A DNA stretch of 37,932 nt from CAYFVR01 sp046541515. Its GTDB lineage: Bacteria; Desulfobacterota; Desulfobacteria; Desulfobacterales; Desulfococcaceae. The notes under the pieces were generated by a model that searched no databases, was not told the DNA's origin, and saw nothing but the letters and a program-made list of their open reading frames with translations. Below, piece by piece: positions 27,346 to 35,741 of this stretch (positions are counted from its first letter, which is position 1; every line of letters begins with the position of its first letter). The stretch lies in NCBI GenBank assembly GCA_046541515.1, contig JBKHDD010000028.1:1-37932 (forward strand), in the 5' to 3' direction. The position numbers and the translations under genes are program-made.

Positions 27346-28347
27346 TCAATCCTTCAAATTGACCACCACCCGGCCCTTCTGGCCGCCGCGCAGGATGGTG
27401 TCGATTTCTCCGGTCAGGTTTTCCAGATCGGTTTCGCGGGTGATCTCTTCCAGATGATCCAGCTTCCACTCGCCGGCCAGGCGCTCCCAGATTTTTCGCC
27501 GCCGGTCCATGGGGCAGTTCTGGGAATCGATGCCCACCAGGGCGACGCCGCGAAGGATGAAGGGGAACACGTTGATGGGCAGGTCCGGCGACGCCACCAG
27601 GCCGCAACAGGCCACGGTCCCGTCCATATCGGTGGACTTAAGCGTCGTGGCCAGAATTTCGCCGCCCACGGTATCCACCGCGCCGGCCCAGCGGCCCTTG
27701 AGCATGGGCTTGCCGCCGTCGTCGGAGGCTTCCTCCCGCCCGATGACCGCCTGGGCGCCCAGCTTTTTCAAAAATCCCTCGGCGTCGGATTTGCCGCTGA
27801 CCGCCGTCACCTTGTAGCCGATTTTGGAAAGAATCCCCACCGCCAGACTCCCCACGCCGCCGGTGGCCCCGGTCACGAGAATGTCGCCCTTTTCCGGCGG
27901 AACGGCGTGGGCCACTGCGGCCACGGACATTCCGGCGGTGAACCCGGCGGTGCCGTAGATCATGCTCTCCCGAAGGCTCAGTCCCTCGGGCAACGGAACC
28001 ACCCAGCCCGCCGGGACGCGGATGTACTGGCCGAAGCCGCCGTCGGTGTTCATGCCCAGATCGTAGCTGGTGACGATCACCTCGTCGCCGGGCGTAAAGG
28101 CGGAATCCTTGCTTTGTTCCACCACCCCGGCGGCGTCGATGCCGGGCGTGTGGGGATAGGAGCGGGTCACGCCTTTGTTGCCCACGGCGGAGAGAGCGTC
28201 TTTGTAGTTCAGCGAAGAGTAGTGGACCCGCACCAGCACGTCGCCGTCGGGCAGATCGGAAATGGCACGTTCCTTAATTTCCCGGGTGTACGTTTTTTTT
28301 TCCGCTTCCTCGACCACCATCGCCTTGAAGGTCTGGGCATCGGTCAT
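27346..28347 (-). CDS. MDR-type NADPH oxidoreductase (YhdH/AcuI-like)
   Basis: A 333-aa zinc-free medium-chain dehydrogenase. It shows VRVHYSSLNYKDALSAVGN, HTPGIDAAGVV and the cofactor loop VTGATGGVGSLAVGIL. The C-terminal GVALVGIDSQNCPMDRRRKIWERLA is diagnostic for the YhdH/YhfP group, which includes acrylyl-CoA reductase AcuI; I leave the symbol blank because substrate is not evident. The start at 28347 (MTDAQTFKAM) has AAGGAC about 8 nt upstream. First gene of the leftward run to mogA and recQ, divergent from ridA. Confidence 0.9.
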   Translation of the reverse strand: MTDAQTFKAMVVEEAEKKTYTREIKERAISDLPDGDVLVRVHYSSLNYKDALSAVGNKGVTRSYPHTPGIDAAGVVEQSKDSAFTPGDEVIVTSYDLGMNTDGGFGQYIRVPAGWVVPLPEGLSLRESMIYGTAGFTAGMSVAAVAHAVPPEKGDILVTGATGGVGSLAVGILSKIGYKVTAVSGKSDAEGFLKKLGAQAVIGREEASDDGGKPMLKGRWAGAVDTVGGEILATTLKSTDMDGTVACCGLVASPDLPINVFPFILRGVALVGIDSQNCPMDRRRKIWERLAGEWKLDHLEEITRETDLENLTGEIDTILRGGQKGRVVVNLKD

Positions 28348-28635
28348 TTTCGGGTCCTTTCCTTGAATTCGGGATTGCGGTGGATATAACCCGTAAAAGT
28401 AGACACGCAGCGGAAAGAGGCAAGGCCGCATCCGTAGAAAGGATTTGCAAATCGGCCCTGGTTCCCGTAAAAACGGGATTATTACCCGAACCGAACGCGC
28501 AACGCCGTAGCCCGGAAATCACATCCCGCCGAATTCAACGGTTGAAAACGTTTCCATTCCGGATCGCCGGAGCGCGATCCCCCGGTTCGGGCTCCGCCTC
28601 GCCAACCCTTCATTCACCCTTTCGGGAGGTGCTCC

Positions 28636-29019
28636 ATGAAACCCAACATCATTGAAACCGGCGACGCCCCGGCGGCCATCGGGCCCTATGCCCAAGCCGT
28701 GGCCGCGCCCCCGTTTTTGTTCATCAGCGGACAACTGGGACTCGTTCCGGAAACCGGGGAACTTGCCGGTCCCGATCTGGCCAGCCAGGCCAAGCAAGCC
28801 ATCGAAAATCTGCTCTCCGTGGTCCGCGCCGGCGGTGGCGAGCTGGACCGGATCGCCCAGGTGGACGTGTTTCTGACCAATATGCAGGACTTCGCGGCCT
28901 TTAACGACATCTACGCCGACGCCCTGGGCGATCACCGTCCGGCCCGTGCGGTGGTGGAAGTTTCGGCGCTTCCCAAAGGGGCGGTGGTGGAACTCAAGGC
29001 GGTGGCGGTGCTGAGTTGA
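28636..29019 (+). CDS. ridA: RidA family reactive intermediate (enamine/imine) deaminase
   Basis: A 127-aa RidA. GPYAQAV near residue 16, SGQLGLVPETGEL, and VDVFLTNMQDFAAFNDIYAD are family blocks; the catalytic Arg is in HRPARAVVEVSALPKGAVVELKAVAV. It hydrolyses 2-aminoacrylate and related imines made by PLP enzymes in amino-acid breakdown. GGGAGGTG precedes the ATG. It sits just before the amino-acid ABC operon with an 87-nt gap, which fits a role in amino-acid catabolism. Confidence 0.95.
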   Translation: MKPNIIETGDAPAAIGPYAQAVAAPPFLFISGQLGLVPETGELAGPDLASQAKQAIENLLSVVRAGGGELDRIAQVDVFLTNMQDFAAFNDIYADALGDHRPARAVVEVSALPKGAVVELKAVAVLS

Positions 29020-29106
29020 CACCCATCAAACGAGTCTGCTAAAAGACGCTTTACCTTAGTATCGGCCTGAAATGGTGTCTAATTTTACCCATGAAGGAGG
29101 ACCGGA

Positions 29107-30234
29107 ATGAAAAAGCTCGCAGCAATCGCACTGGCGCTTTGCCTGGCACTTCCCGGAGGCGGAGCGATCGCCGCCGACCCGATCCAAATCGGCCTGATGG
29201 CGCCCATGACGGGACCGTGGGCCAGCGAGGGCCAGGAGATGAAACAAGTGCTCGACCTGCTGGCCGGAGAGCTGAACGAGGCCGGCGGCGTCAATGAGCG
29301 GCCCATCGAAATCATCAGCGAAGACGACGGCGGCGATCCCCGAACCGCCTCTCTGGCGGCCCAGCGGCTGGCCTCCCAGGGCATCGTCGCGGTCATCGGA
29401 ACCTACGGCTCCTCCGTCACCGAGGCCACTCAGAACATCTACGACGAAGAGTCCATCATCCAGGTGGCCAACGGCTCCACCGCCATCCGGCTCACCGAAA
29501 AGGGTCTGGACCACTTCTTCCGCACCTGTCCCCGGGACGACGAGCAGGGCCGCGTGGCCGCCGGAACCCTGAAGGACATGGGCTCGAAAAAAATCGCCGT
29601 CCTCCACGACAACACCTCCTACGCCAAGGGGCTGGCCGACGAAACCAAGGGGCTGCTGGAAGGCATGGAAGGCGTCGAGATCGTCTTTTTCGAATCGCTG
29701 ACGCCCGGCGAGCAGGACTACAACACCGTTTTGACCAAGATCAAGGCCACCGAGCCCGACGCGGTCTTTTTCACCGGTTATTATCCCGAAGCCGGCCTGC
29801 TGCTTCGCCAAAAGGCGGAGATGGGCTGGGACGTGCCCTTCATGGGCGGCGACGCCACCAACCATCCCGACCTGGTGAAGATCGCCGGCGCCGACTCCGC
29901 CGCCGGCTTCCGTTTCGTCAGCGCCCCCCTGCCCAAGGACCTGGACAACTCGGAGGCCAAGGATTTCGTGGCCGCCTTCCAGAAAGCCTACGGCAACCCG
30001 CCCAACTCCATCTACGCCGTCCTGGCGGGCGACGGTTTCCGGGTGGTGGCCGAAGCCATGGAAAAGACCGACTCCACCGATCCCGACGCGGTGGCCGCCT
30101 ATCTGAAGGAAAAAATGGAAGGCTTCCCCGGCCTGACCGGCAAAATCTCCTTTAACGAAAAGGGCGACCGGGTCGGCGAAGTCTACCGGGTCTACCAGGT
30201 CAACGAAAAGGGCGAATTCATCCTCCAGCCCTAA
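29107..30234 (+). CDS. livK: ABC transporter substrate-binding protein, branched-chain amino-acid type
   Basis: A 375-aa periplasmic binding protein. Residues 1-22 are a Sec signal peptide (LALPGGGAIA cleaved before ADPIQIG). Then IGLMAPMTGPWASEGQEM, NERPIEIISEDDGGDPRTA and GTYGSSVTEATQNIYDEESI follow the type I LivJ/LivK fold. AAGGAGG lies 9 nt before the ATG. It delivers leucine-type or other amino acids to LivHM; the true ligand is not certain. A terminator hairpin follows directly, so livK transcripts should exceed those of the rest. Confidence 0.95.
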   Translation: MKKLAAIALALCLALPGGGAIAADPIQIGLMAPMTGPWASEGQEMKQVLDLLAGELNEAGGVNERPIEIISEDDGGDPRTASLAAQRLASQGIVAVIGTYGSSVTEATQNIYDEESIIQVANGSTAIRLTEKGLDHFFRTCPRDDEQGRVAAGTLKDMGSKKIAVLHDNTSYAKGLADETKGLLEGMEGVEIVFFESLTPGEQDYNTVLTKIKATEPDAVFFTGYYPEAGLLLRQKAEMGWDVPFMGGDATNHPDLVKIAGADSAAGFRFVSAPLPKDLDNSEAKDFVAAFQKAYGNPPNSIYAVLAGDGFRVVAEAMEKTDSTDPDAVAAYLKEKMEGFPGLTGKISFNEKGDRVGEVYRVYQVNEKGEFILQP

Positions 30235-30249
30235 CCCGCCCGGACATCG

Positions 30250-30285
30250 GCCGGGCTTTCCAGCGGGAAAGCCCGGCTTTCTTTT
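30250..30285 (+). terminator. Terminator hairpin between livK and livH
   Basis: GCCGGGCTTTCC pairs perfectly with GGAAAGCCCGGC (12 bp) around AGCG, followed by TTTCTTTT. It should stop part of the transcripts after the binding-protein gene. Confidence 0.9.
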
Positions 30286-30296
30286 GGAATCATTCC

Positions 30297-31202
30297 ATGG
30301 AACAATTTTTTCAGCAGCTGACCAACGGGCTGGCCGTCGGGGGCATTTACGCCCTGATCGCGCTGGGCTACACCATGGTCTACGGCGTGCTCAAGCTCAT
30401 CAACTTCGCCCACGGCGACCTGTTTACCATCGGGGCCTATCTCGGCCTCACCCTGCTCACCGCCACCGGCCTCTCCGATAAAATCGACCCCCTGGCCGGT
30501 TCCCTGGTGCTGGCGGTCATGGTGATGGGGCTGGTGGGAATCATCGGCATCGTTCTGGAGCGGACGGCCTATCGGCCGCTGCGGGAGTCGCCCCGGCTTT
30601 CCGCCGTGGTCTCGGCCCTGGGCGCGTCGATCTTTTTCCAGAACACCGTCATGCTGATCTACGGCGCCCGGTTTCAGGTCTATCCCCAGGACATTCTGCC
30701 CAAGGTGGTGGTGAACCTCTTCGGCATGCCGGTGCCGCTCATGCGAATCATCATTCTGCTGTCTTGCGTGGTCATGATGATCCTGCTGTACCTCTTCATC
30801 CAGAAAACCCGGGTGGGCACGGCCATTCGGGCCGCGGCCATCGACCAGGGCGCGGCCCGGCTCATGGGCATCAACGTGGACCGGGTCATCATGATCGTCT
30901 TCCTCATCGGCCCGGCCCTGGGCGGGGCCGCGGGACTGATGGTGGGGCTCTACTATGGCCAGATCAAGTTCACCATGGGCTGGATCTACGGACTCAAGGC
31001 CTTCACCGCGGCCATTCTGGGCGGCATCGGCAACATTCCGGGCGCCATGGTCGGCGGGTTGCTGCTGGGGGTCATCGAGGCCCTGGGCGCGGCCTACATC
31101 TCCAACGCCTGGAAGGACGCCATCGCCTTCTGCGTGCTCATTCTGATTCTCATCGTCCGCCCCACGGGTCTTTTGGGCGAACGGGTGGCGGAGAAAGTAT
31201 GA
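30297..31202 (+). CDS. livH: Branched-chain amino-acid ABC permease LivH
   Basis: A 301-aa inner-membrane permease. Opens QQLTNGLAVGGIYALIALGY, then YGVLKLINFAHGDLFTIGAY, the LivH signature. The EAA-like loop GTAIRAAAIDQGAARLMGIN contacts the ATPases, and GGIGNIPGAMVGGLLLGVIEAL closes the fold. It overlaps livM by four bases (ATGA). Works as a heterodimer with LivM. Confidence 0.95.
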   Translation: MEQFFQQLTNGLAVGGIYALIALGYTMVYGVLKLINFAHGDLFTIGAYLGLTLLTATGLSDKIDPLAGSLVLAVMVMGLVGIIGIVLERTAYRPLRESPRLSAVVSALGASIFFQNTVMLIYGARFQVYPQDILPKVVVNLFGMPVPLMRIIILLSCVVMMILLYLFIQKTRVGTAIRAAAIDQGAARLMGINVDRVIMIVFLIGPALGGAAGLMVGLYYGQIKFTMGWIYGLKAFTAAILGGIGNIPGAMVGGLLLGVIEALGAAYISNAWKDAIAFCVLILILIVRPTGLLGERVAEKV

Positions 31203-32179
31203 TGGACAAACGAACCCTCGTCTACATCGGCTTCGCCGCGTTGTTGCTCACCGCGCCGATCTACCTGAACCGATACTGGGTGGACGTGCTCAACAACGTG
31301 GGGTTGTACGCCATTCTGGCGTTGAGTCTCAACATCATCCTGGGCCACGCCGGCATGTTTCACATGGGCCACGCCGCCTTCTACGCCATCGGCGCCTACA
31401 CCACGGCGGTGCTCAACACCACCTACGGAATTCCCGTGCTTTGGATCATGCCGCTGGCCGGCATTCTGGCCGGGCTCTTCGCCCTGATCGTGGCCCGCCC
31501 CATCATCCACCTGCGCGGGGACTACCTGCTCATCGTGACCATCGGCATGGTGGAGATCGTCCGAATCGCCCTGATCAACAACGTCTTCGGCCTCACCGGC
31601 GGCGCAAACGGCATTTTCGGCATCGACCGGCCCAATCTGTTCGGCATAAAGATACGGCGGCCCCACGAGTTCTTCTACCTGATCTGGCTCTTCGCCGCGG
31701 TCACCTGCCACCTGCTGTACCGGCTGGAAAATTCCCGCTTCGGCCGGGCCCTCAACTTTCTGCGGGAAGACGAAGTGGCGGCCGAGGGCAGCGGCATCAA
31801 CGCCGCCCACTACAAGTTGGCCGCCTTCGTGCTGGGCGCGGTCTGGGCCGGAATGCTGGGGACGATCTACGCGGCGAAAATGACGATCATCTCGCCGGAA
31901 TCCTTCAGCTTCTGGGAGTCGGTGCTGATGTTCATGATCGTAATTCTGGGCGGTTCCGGCAACATCGCCGGGGTCATCCTCGGCGCCTTCCTGGTCATCG
32001 GCCTGCCGGAAATTTTCCGGGGCTTCGCCAACGCCCGAATGCTTATCTTCGGCGGGGCCATGGTGGCCATGATGGTCTTCCGGCCCCAGGGCATTCTGCC
32101 GCCCAGAGGCCGCGCCTACCCGGTTGGCGCGTCCACCGAAGGGCTGGAAGCCCCCAGGGGGAATGGAGGCGCCGCATGA
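31199..32179 (+). CDS. livM: Branched-chain amino-acid ABC permease LivM
   Basis: A 326-aa permease: LYAILALSLNIILGHAGMFHMGHAAFYAIG is the LivM entry helix, and SRFGRALNFLREDEVAAEGSGIN the ATPase-contact loop. GGSGNIAGVILGAFLVIGLPE matches the C-terminal family block. Two adjacent ATGs (31199, 31202) are possible; the first gives the ATGA overlap with livH. The stop overlaps livG as ATGA. Extra N-terminal regions of LivM seen in E. coli are absent. Confidence 0.95.
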   Translation: MMDKRTLVYIGFAALLLTAPIYLNRYWVDVLNNVGLYAILALSLNIILGHAGMFHMGHAAFYAIGAYTTAVLNTTYGIPVLWIMPLAGILAGLFALIVARPIIHLRGDYLLIVTIGMVEIVRIALINNVFGLTGGANGIFGIDRPNLFGIKIRRPHEFFYLIWLFAAVTCHLLYRLENSRFGRALNFLREDEVAAEGSGINAAHYKLAAFVLGAVWAGMLGTIYAAKMTIISPESFSFWESVLMFMIVILGGSGNIAGVILGAFLVIGLPEIFRGFANARMLIFGGAMVAMMVFRPQGILPPRGRAYPVGASTEGLEAPRGNGGAA

Positions 32180-32955
32180 GCCTGCTCAGCCTCTCCCATC
32201 TGACCAAGCGATTCGGCGGCCTGACCGCAGTGGACGGCGTATCCTTCGACGTGGAAGATCGGAGCGTGGTGGGCCTCATCGGCCCCAACGGCGCCGGAAA
32301 AACCACGGTCTTCAACCTGATCACCGGAAACTACCAGCCCAACGAGGGAGAAATCGCCTTCGACGGCCGCCGGATCGACGGGATGCGGACCCACCAGATC
32401 GTCTCTCTGGGCGTGGCGCGGACCTTTCAGACCATTCGGCTGTTCCAGAACATGTCGGTGCTGGAAAACGTCCTGGCCGGTTGCCACTGCCGCATGAAAT
32501 CGGGAGTCCTCGGCGGCATGTTCCGCACCCCGGGACAACGGCGGGAGGAAAAGGAGGCGTTGGACCGGGCCATGGAGGAGCTGAAATTCGTGGGGCTGGA
32601 GAAATACGTGGCCCACAAGTCCAGAAACCTCTCCTACGGCAATCAGCGATTGCTGGAGGTGGCCCGGGCACTGGCCACCCGGCCCCGACTGCTCATCCTG
32701 GACGAGCCCGCCGGCGGCATGAACGAGCAGGAGACCGACAACCTGATCCAGCTCATCGGCTCCATGCGGGACCGGGGCGTCACCGTGCTGCTGATCGAAC
32801 ACGACATGGGGCTGGTGATGGAAGCCTGCGGCCACCTCGTGGTCATCGAATACGGCCGGAAAATCGCCGAAGGCGGTCCCGAGGAGATCAAGAACGATCC
32901 CAAGGTCATCGAGGCCTATCTGGGAACGGAAGAGGAAGAGGACGAGGACGAATAG
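32176..32955 (+). CDS. livG: Branched-chain amino-acid ABC ATPase LivG
   Basis: A 259-aa ABC ATPase. Walker A GPNGAGKT at 36-43, signature LSYGNQRLLEVARAL, Walker B LLILDEPAGGMN, switch His in LLIEHDMGLVM. The C-terminus ends in an acidic tail EEEEDEDE, unusual for LivG. Followed by livF after two bases. Confidence 0.96.
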   Translation: MSLLSLSHLTKRFGGLTAVDGVSFDVEDRSVVGLIGPNGAGKTTVFNLITGNYQPNEGEIAFDGRRIDGMRTHQIVSLGVARTFQTIRLFQNMSVLENVLAGCHCRMKSGVLGGMFRTPGQRREEKEALDRAMEELKFVGLEKYVAHKSRNLSYGNQRLLEVARALATRPRLLILDEPAGGMNEQETDNLIQLIGSMRDRGVTVLLIEHDMGLVMEACGHLVVIEYGRKIAEGGPEEIKNDPKVIEAYLGTEEEEDEDE

Positions 32956-32957
32956 CC

Positions 32958-33677
32958 ATGCTCCTGGAAATTTCCGATCTGCGGGTCCACTACGGCAACG
33001 TCGAGGCCCTTCACGGCATCAACCTGACGGTGGACGAGGGCGAGATCGTCACCATCCTCGGGGCCAACGGCGCCGGGAAATCGACCACGCTGATGGCCAT
33101 CAGCGGCCTGGCGAAGGCGTCCGGCGGGAAAATTCTCTTCCGGGGCGGGCCGTTGCACAAAATGTCGGCCGACCGGATCGTGCGGGAGGGCATTACCCAG
33201 TCCCCGGAGGGCCGCCGGGTGTTCGGCACGCTGACCGTCCGGGAAAACCTCAACCTGGGAGCATTTACCGCGACGGACGCCAAAAAGGTGAAAAAATCCC
33301 TTGACTGGGTGTACGAACTTTTCCCAAGATTGGCCGAACGGCGGGAACAACTCGCCGGCACCCTCTCGGGCGGGGAACAGCAGATGCTGGCCATCGGCCG
33401 CGCCCTGATGGCCGATCCCAAGGTCTTGCTGCTCGACGAACCCAGCCTTGGACTCGCCCCCATTCTCGTCAAAACCATTTTCCAGACCGTCCGGGAGATC
33501 AACCGGTCCGGCGTGACCGTCCTGCTGGTGGAGCAGAACGCCCGCGCCGCCCTCAAGCTGGCCCACCGGGGATACGTGATGGAGGTGGGCCGGGTGGCCC
33601 TGGCCGACAGCGCCAAGGCGCTTTTGGCCAACCCGGAGGTCCAGAACGCCTATCTGGGCGGAAAGAAAACACCATGA
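32958..33677 (+). CDS. livF: Branched-chain amino-acid ABC ATPase LivF
   Basis: A 239-aa ABC ATPase. Walker A GANGAGKST at 35-43, signature LSGGEQQMLAIGRAL, Walker B LLLDEPSLGLAP, and the LivF-type VLLVEQNARAALKLAHRGYVMEVG end block. It overlaps the next gene by four bases (ATGA at 33674). Confidence 0.96.
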   Translation: MLLEISDLRVHYGNVEALHGINLTVDEGEIVTILGANGAGKSTTLMAISGLAKASGGKILFRGGPLHKMSADRIVREGITQSPEGRRVFGTLTVRENLNLGAFTATDAKKVKKSLDWVYELFPRLAERREQLAGTLSGGEQQMLAIGRALMADPKVLLLDEPSLGLAPILVKTIFQTVREINRSGVTVLLVEQNARAALKLAHRGYVMEVGRVALADSAKALLANPEVQNAYLGGKKTP

Positions 33678-34228
33678 TCCTCTCCGAATCCTGGTTTCTG
33701 GCGGCGGCGCCCGCGCTGGCCGCCGCCGGCATGATGGTGGGATTGCGATTTCGCGATGATTCGGAACCCGCCCTTCGCGATCTGATCCTTCGACGCGGCC
33801 GAATGCCCAAAACCGTCCGCCAGGCCATCGAGCGGGAAGGCGTCCGCCATCTGGAGGAGGATCTCCGCATCGGCGTCACCCGCCACGACTCCTTCGATCT
33901 CTCCCCTTCCCGAGGCGGCCAGTTCCAATTTCTTCCCGGCGCGGTGGCGGTGACGCCCCGACGGCTGGTGGCCCATCTTCGGTCCCGCCGGGTGCTCAAC
34001 CTTCCGCTGGATTCCCGAAAATGCCCCCGCTTCGCGGTGCGGCGTGAAGGCGCCAACGGAATCTGCCTGCTGGTGGACGCCGCCGCCCTCAACGACCGCT
34101 CCCGGGGGACGTTGGAATATCGATTCCGCTCCGCCTCCGCCGAACGATTGACCGCCATGCTGCTGGAGACGTTGGACGATCCGGCGGATCGGTGGCGGCA
34201 GTGCGAAACCACCGCCGAATTCGTCTAA
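33674..34228 (+). CDS. Hypothetical protein, PH-like fold, last gene of liv operon
   Basis: A 184-aa protein not recognised as a named family. One N-terminal hydrophobic helix (WFLAAAPALAAAGMMVGL, residues 7-24) may anchor it in the membrane. The C-terminal half has alternating strands and a final helix (GAVAVTPRRLVAHLRSRRVL, ICLLVDAAALN, GTLEYRFRSASAERLTAMLLETL), which looks like a bacterial PH domain. It is translationally coupled to livF by ATGA, so it is a true operon member. Role unknown. Confidence 0.7.
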   Translation: MILSESWFLAAAPALAAAGMMVGLRFRDDSEPALRDLILRRGRMPKTVRQAIEREGVRHLEEDLRIGVTRHDSFDLSPSRGGQFQFLPGAVAVTPRRLVAHLRSRRVLNLPLDSRKCPRFAVRREGANGICLLVDAAALNDRSRGTLEYRFRSASAERLTAMLLETLDDPADRWRQCETTAEFV

Positions 34229-34626
34229 ACCCGCTCCGCGTTTCCGTTTCTTCCATTCCCATTTTTGTTGCTAACCCGCCCGCCGGATTTACCCGATTCC
34301 GGGCGCCTGGGCCTTTTCAGGCCGAGCCGGACCCGCCGCGTCGAAGACATCTCAAATTCTTCGGCTTTTCCCCCCGTTTGACGTGCCGCCCCGCGCCGGA
34401 CCGGCCGTTTTCACCACCGAGGACGCCAACTCCTCTTCCCTTTCACCCATGGGATTTCCGGGTTTTCCTTTCCGAAAGCGCCCGTCCGAAAGGCTTCCCG
34501 GAACGAGCCAAAGTCAATTTCGCATGATCCTCGCTAAAAATTTGCAAATTTCCACGCTACATCCCGTTTTTATCCGATTATCCCGTCCATTCATCCAACG
34601 ATCTTCCGGAACGGCCGTCAATTTTG

Positions 34627-34656
34627 TTGACGCCGTTCCTCTTTTCGTTTTATTGA
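34627..34656 (+). promoter_or_regulatory. Sigma-70-type promoter of the GntR gene
   Basis: TTGACG at 34627-34632 (5 of 6 to consensus), 18 bp, then TATTGA at 34651-34656 (weak -10). It lies in an AT-rich stretch and ends at the GntR operator, which would overlap the start site. Confidence 0.5.
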
Positions 34657-34670
34657 ATGGTCTAACCATT
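34656..34670. promoter_or_regulatory. FadR-type GntR operator
   Basis: AATGGTCTAACCATT is a perfect palindrome with 6-bp arms and fits the FadR-subfamily consensus TNGTNNNACNA. It lies 15 bp before the proposed ATG, at the expected transcription start, so autorepression is likely. Confidence 0.8.
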
Positions 34671-34684
34671 GCAATCATTGCCGG

Positions 34685-35512
34685 ATGGATTGGAAAAACC
34701 TCATGCCCCGACCATCGCCCCCTCGCGTTTCCAAGGGATCGGCCGCGAAATCCGCGAAGGAAAAACCGTCCATGCGCTTTCGCGCCGCCCGACAGAACCG
34801 GGTCTTCCAGGATGTGGTCAACCAGATCCAGGAGGCGATTCTGCGGCGGGACCTCCGGCCGGGCGACACGTTGCCCCCCGAGCGGGAGATGAAGGACATG
34901 TTCGGCACCAGCCGGGGCACCCTGCGGGAGGCGTTGCGGGTGCTGGAACAGAAGGGGCTCATCGAAATCCGGCTGGGCGCGGGCGGCGGAGCGGTGGTTA
35001 AGGACAGCCCGGCGGCCCCCTTCAGCGAAAGTCTGGACCTGCTGATCCGGTTCCAGAAAATCTCTCTGGTCCATTTGGCGGAATTCCGGGAAGGGGTGGA
35101 GGGCAACGTGGCGGCCCTGGCGGCCGAGAAGGGGCGGCCGGAGAATTTGGAAACGCTGTCCGGGCGTCTGGCCGAGGCCGAGGCGCTGGTTGCCGAGGGC
35201 CCCGACGCTTGGGATCGGTTTTTGGAAGCGGACAAGGCCATCCACCTGACCCTGGCCAGAGCGGCGGAAAACCCGCTCTACATCCTGATTCACGAAATGG
35301 TGCACGAAAACATCCACCGCTACTACGAAGACTACCTGGCGGTGGACCGAGAGCGAATGGTCCGCAACGCCGAGGACCTGCGGGCCATCGTCTCCGCCGT
35401 CCGGGAAGGCCGGGTGGAAGCCGCCCGGGCGGCGGCCCGGGACCACGTTCGCCGCTTCAGCGCCTACATGCGAAAAATCGACGCCAACGGAACCGCTTCC
35501 GGTTCAAAATAA
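34685..35512 (+). CDS. GntR family regulator, FadR/FCD type
   Basis: A 275-aa regulator. Winged helix at about 37-108 (RVFQDVVNQIQEAILRRDLR, PPEREMKDMFGTSRGTLREA, LRVLEQKGLIEI), then an all-helical FCD ligand domain with the metal-binding Asp/His set (AEFREGVEGNVAALAAEKG, DKAIHLTLARAAENPLY, ARDHVRRFSAYM). FCD proteins sense small carboxylic acids. A later ATG at 34772 follows AAGGA and would also keep the whole winged helix; the first 29 residues are not conserved. An operator lies at its promoter and a proline-degradation gene lies downstream, making it the likely regulator. Confidence 0.92.
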   Translation: MDWKNLMPRPSPPRVSKGSAAKSAKEKPSMRFRAARQNRVFQDVVNQIQEAILRRDLRPGDTLPPEREMKDMFGTSRGTLREALRVLEQKGLIEIRLGAGGGAVVKDSPAAPFSESLDLLIRFQKISLVHLAEFREGVEGNVAALAAEKGRPENLETLSGRLAEAEALVAEGPDAWDRFLEADKAIHLTLARAAENPLYILIHEMVHENIHRYYEDYLAVDRERMVRNAEDLRAIVSAVREGRVEAARAAARDHVRRFSAYMRKIDANGTASGSK

Positions 35513-35538
35513 GGCGACTGGCGGATCGGCCCCGGGAG

Positions 35539-35557
35539 CGACGAGTCGTGCTCGTCG
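35539..35557 (+). terminator. Hairpin downstream of the GntR gene
   Basis: CGACGAG-TCGTG-CTCGTCG, a 7-bp stem 27 nt after the stop. No T-run, so terminator function is uncertain. Confidence 0.35.
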
Positions 35558-35741
35558 GGGGCGAAGCGGGACAAAGCCCCATTTCGACCCGTTCCAATCT
35601 TCGCTCCCCGCACGGAAACGAAAACCACCGCCAATCGAGCTGGACACCGAAATCCGATCGGGCGTCCTTCCCGGAGAGACCCCCGGCGACATTCCAAATC
35701 TCCAAAAAAACGCAACCGTTCACGAAAAAGGAGGACGGACC

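Larger units (their letters stand above)
34229..34684. other. Upstream region of the GntR gene
   Basis: 456 bp without a gene. The left two-thirds is GC-rich with no motif I trust; the right third (34520-34684) turns AT-rich and holds the promoter and operator of the GntR gene. Confidence 0.6.

Noticed and set aside
29016..29083. Sigma-70 promoter for livK (TTGACA at 29016 or TCTAAT at 29078)
   Set aside because: Neither element has a partner at proper spacing.
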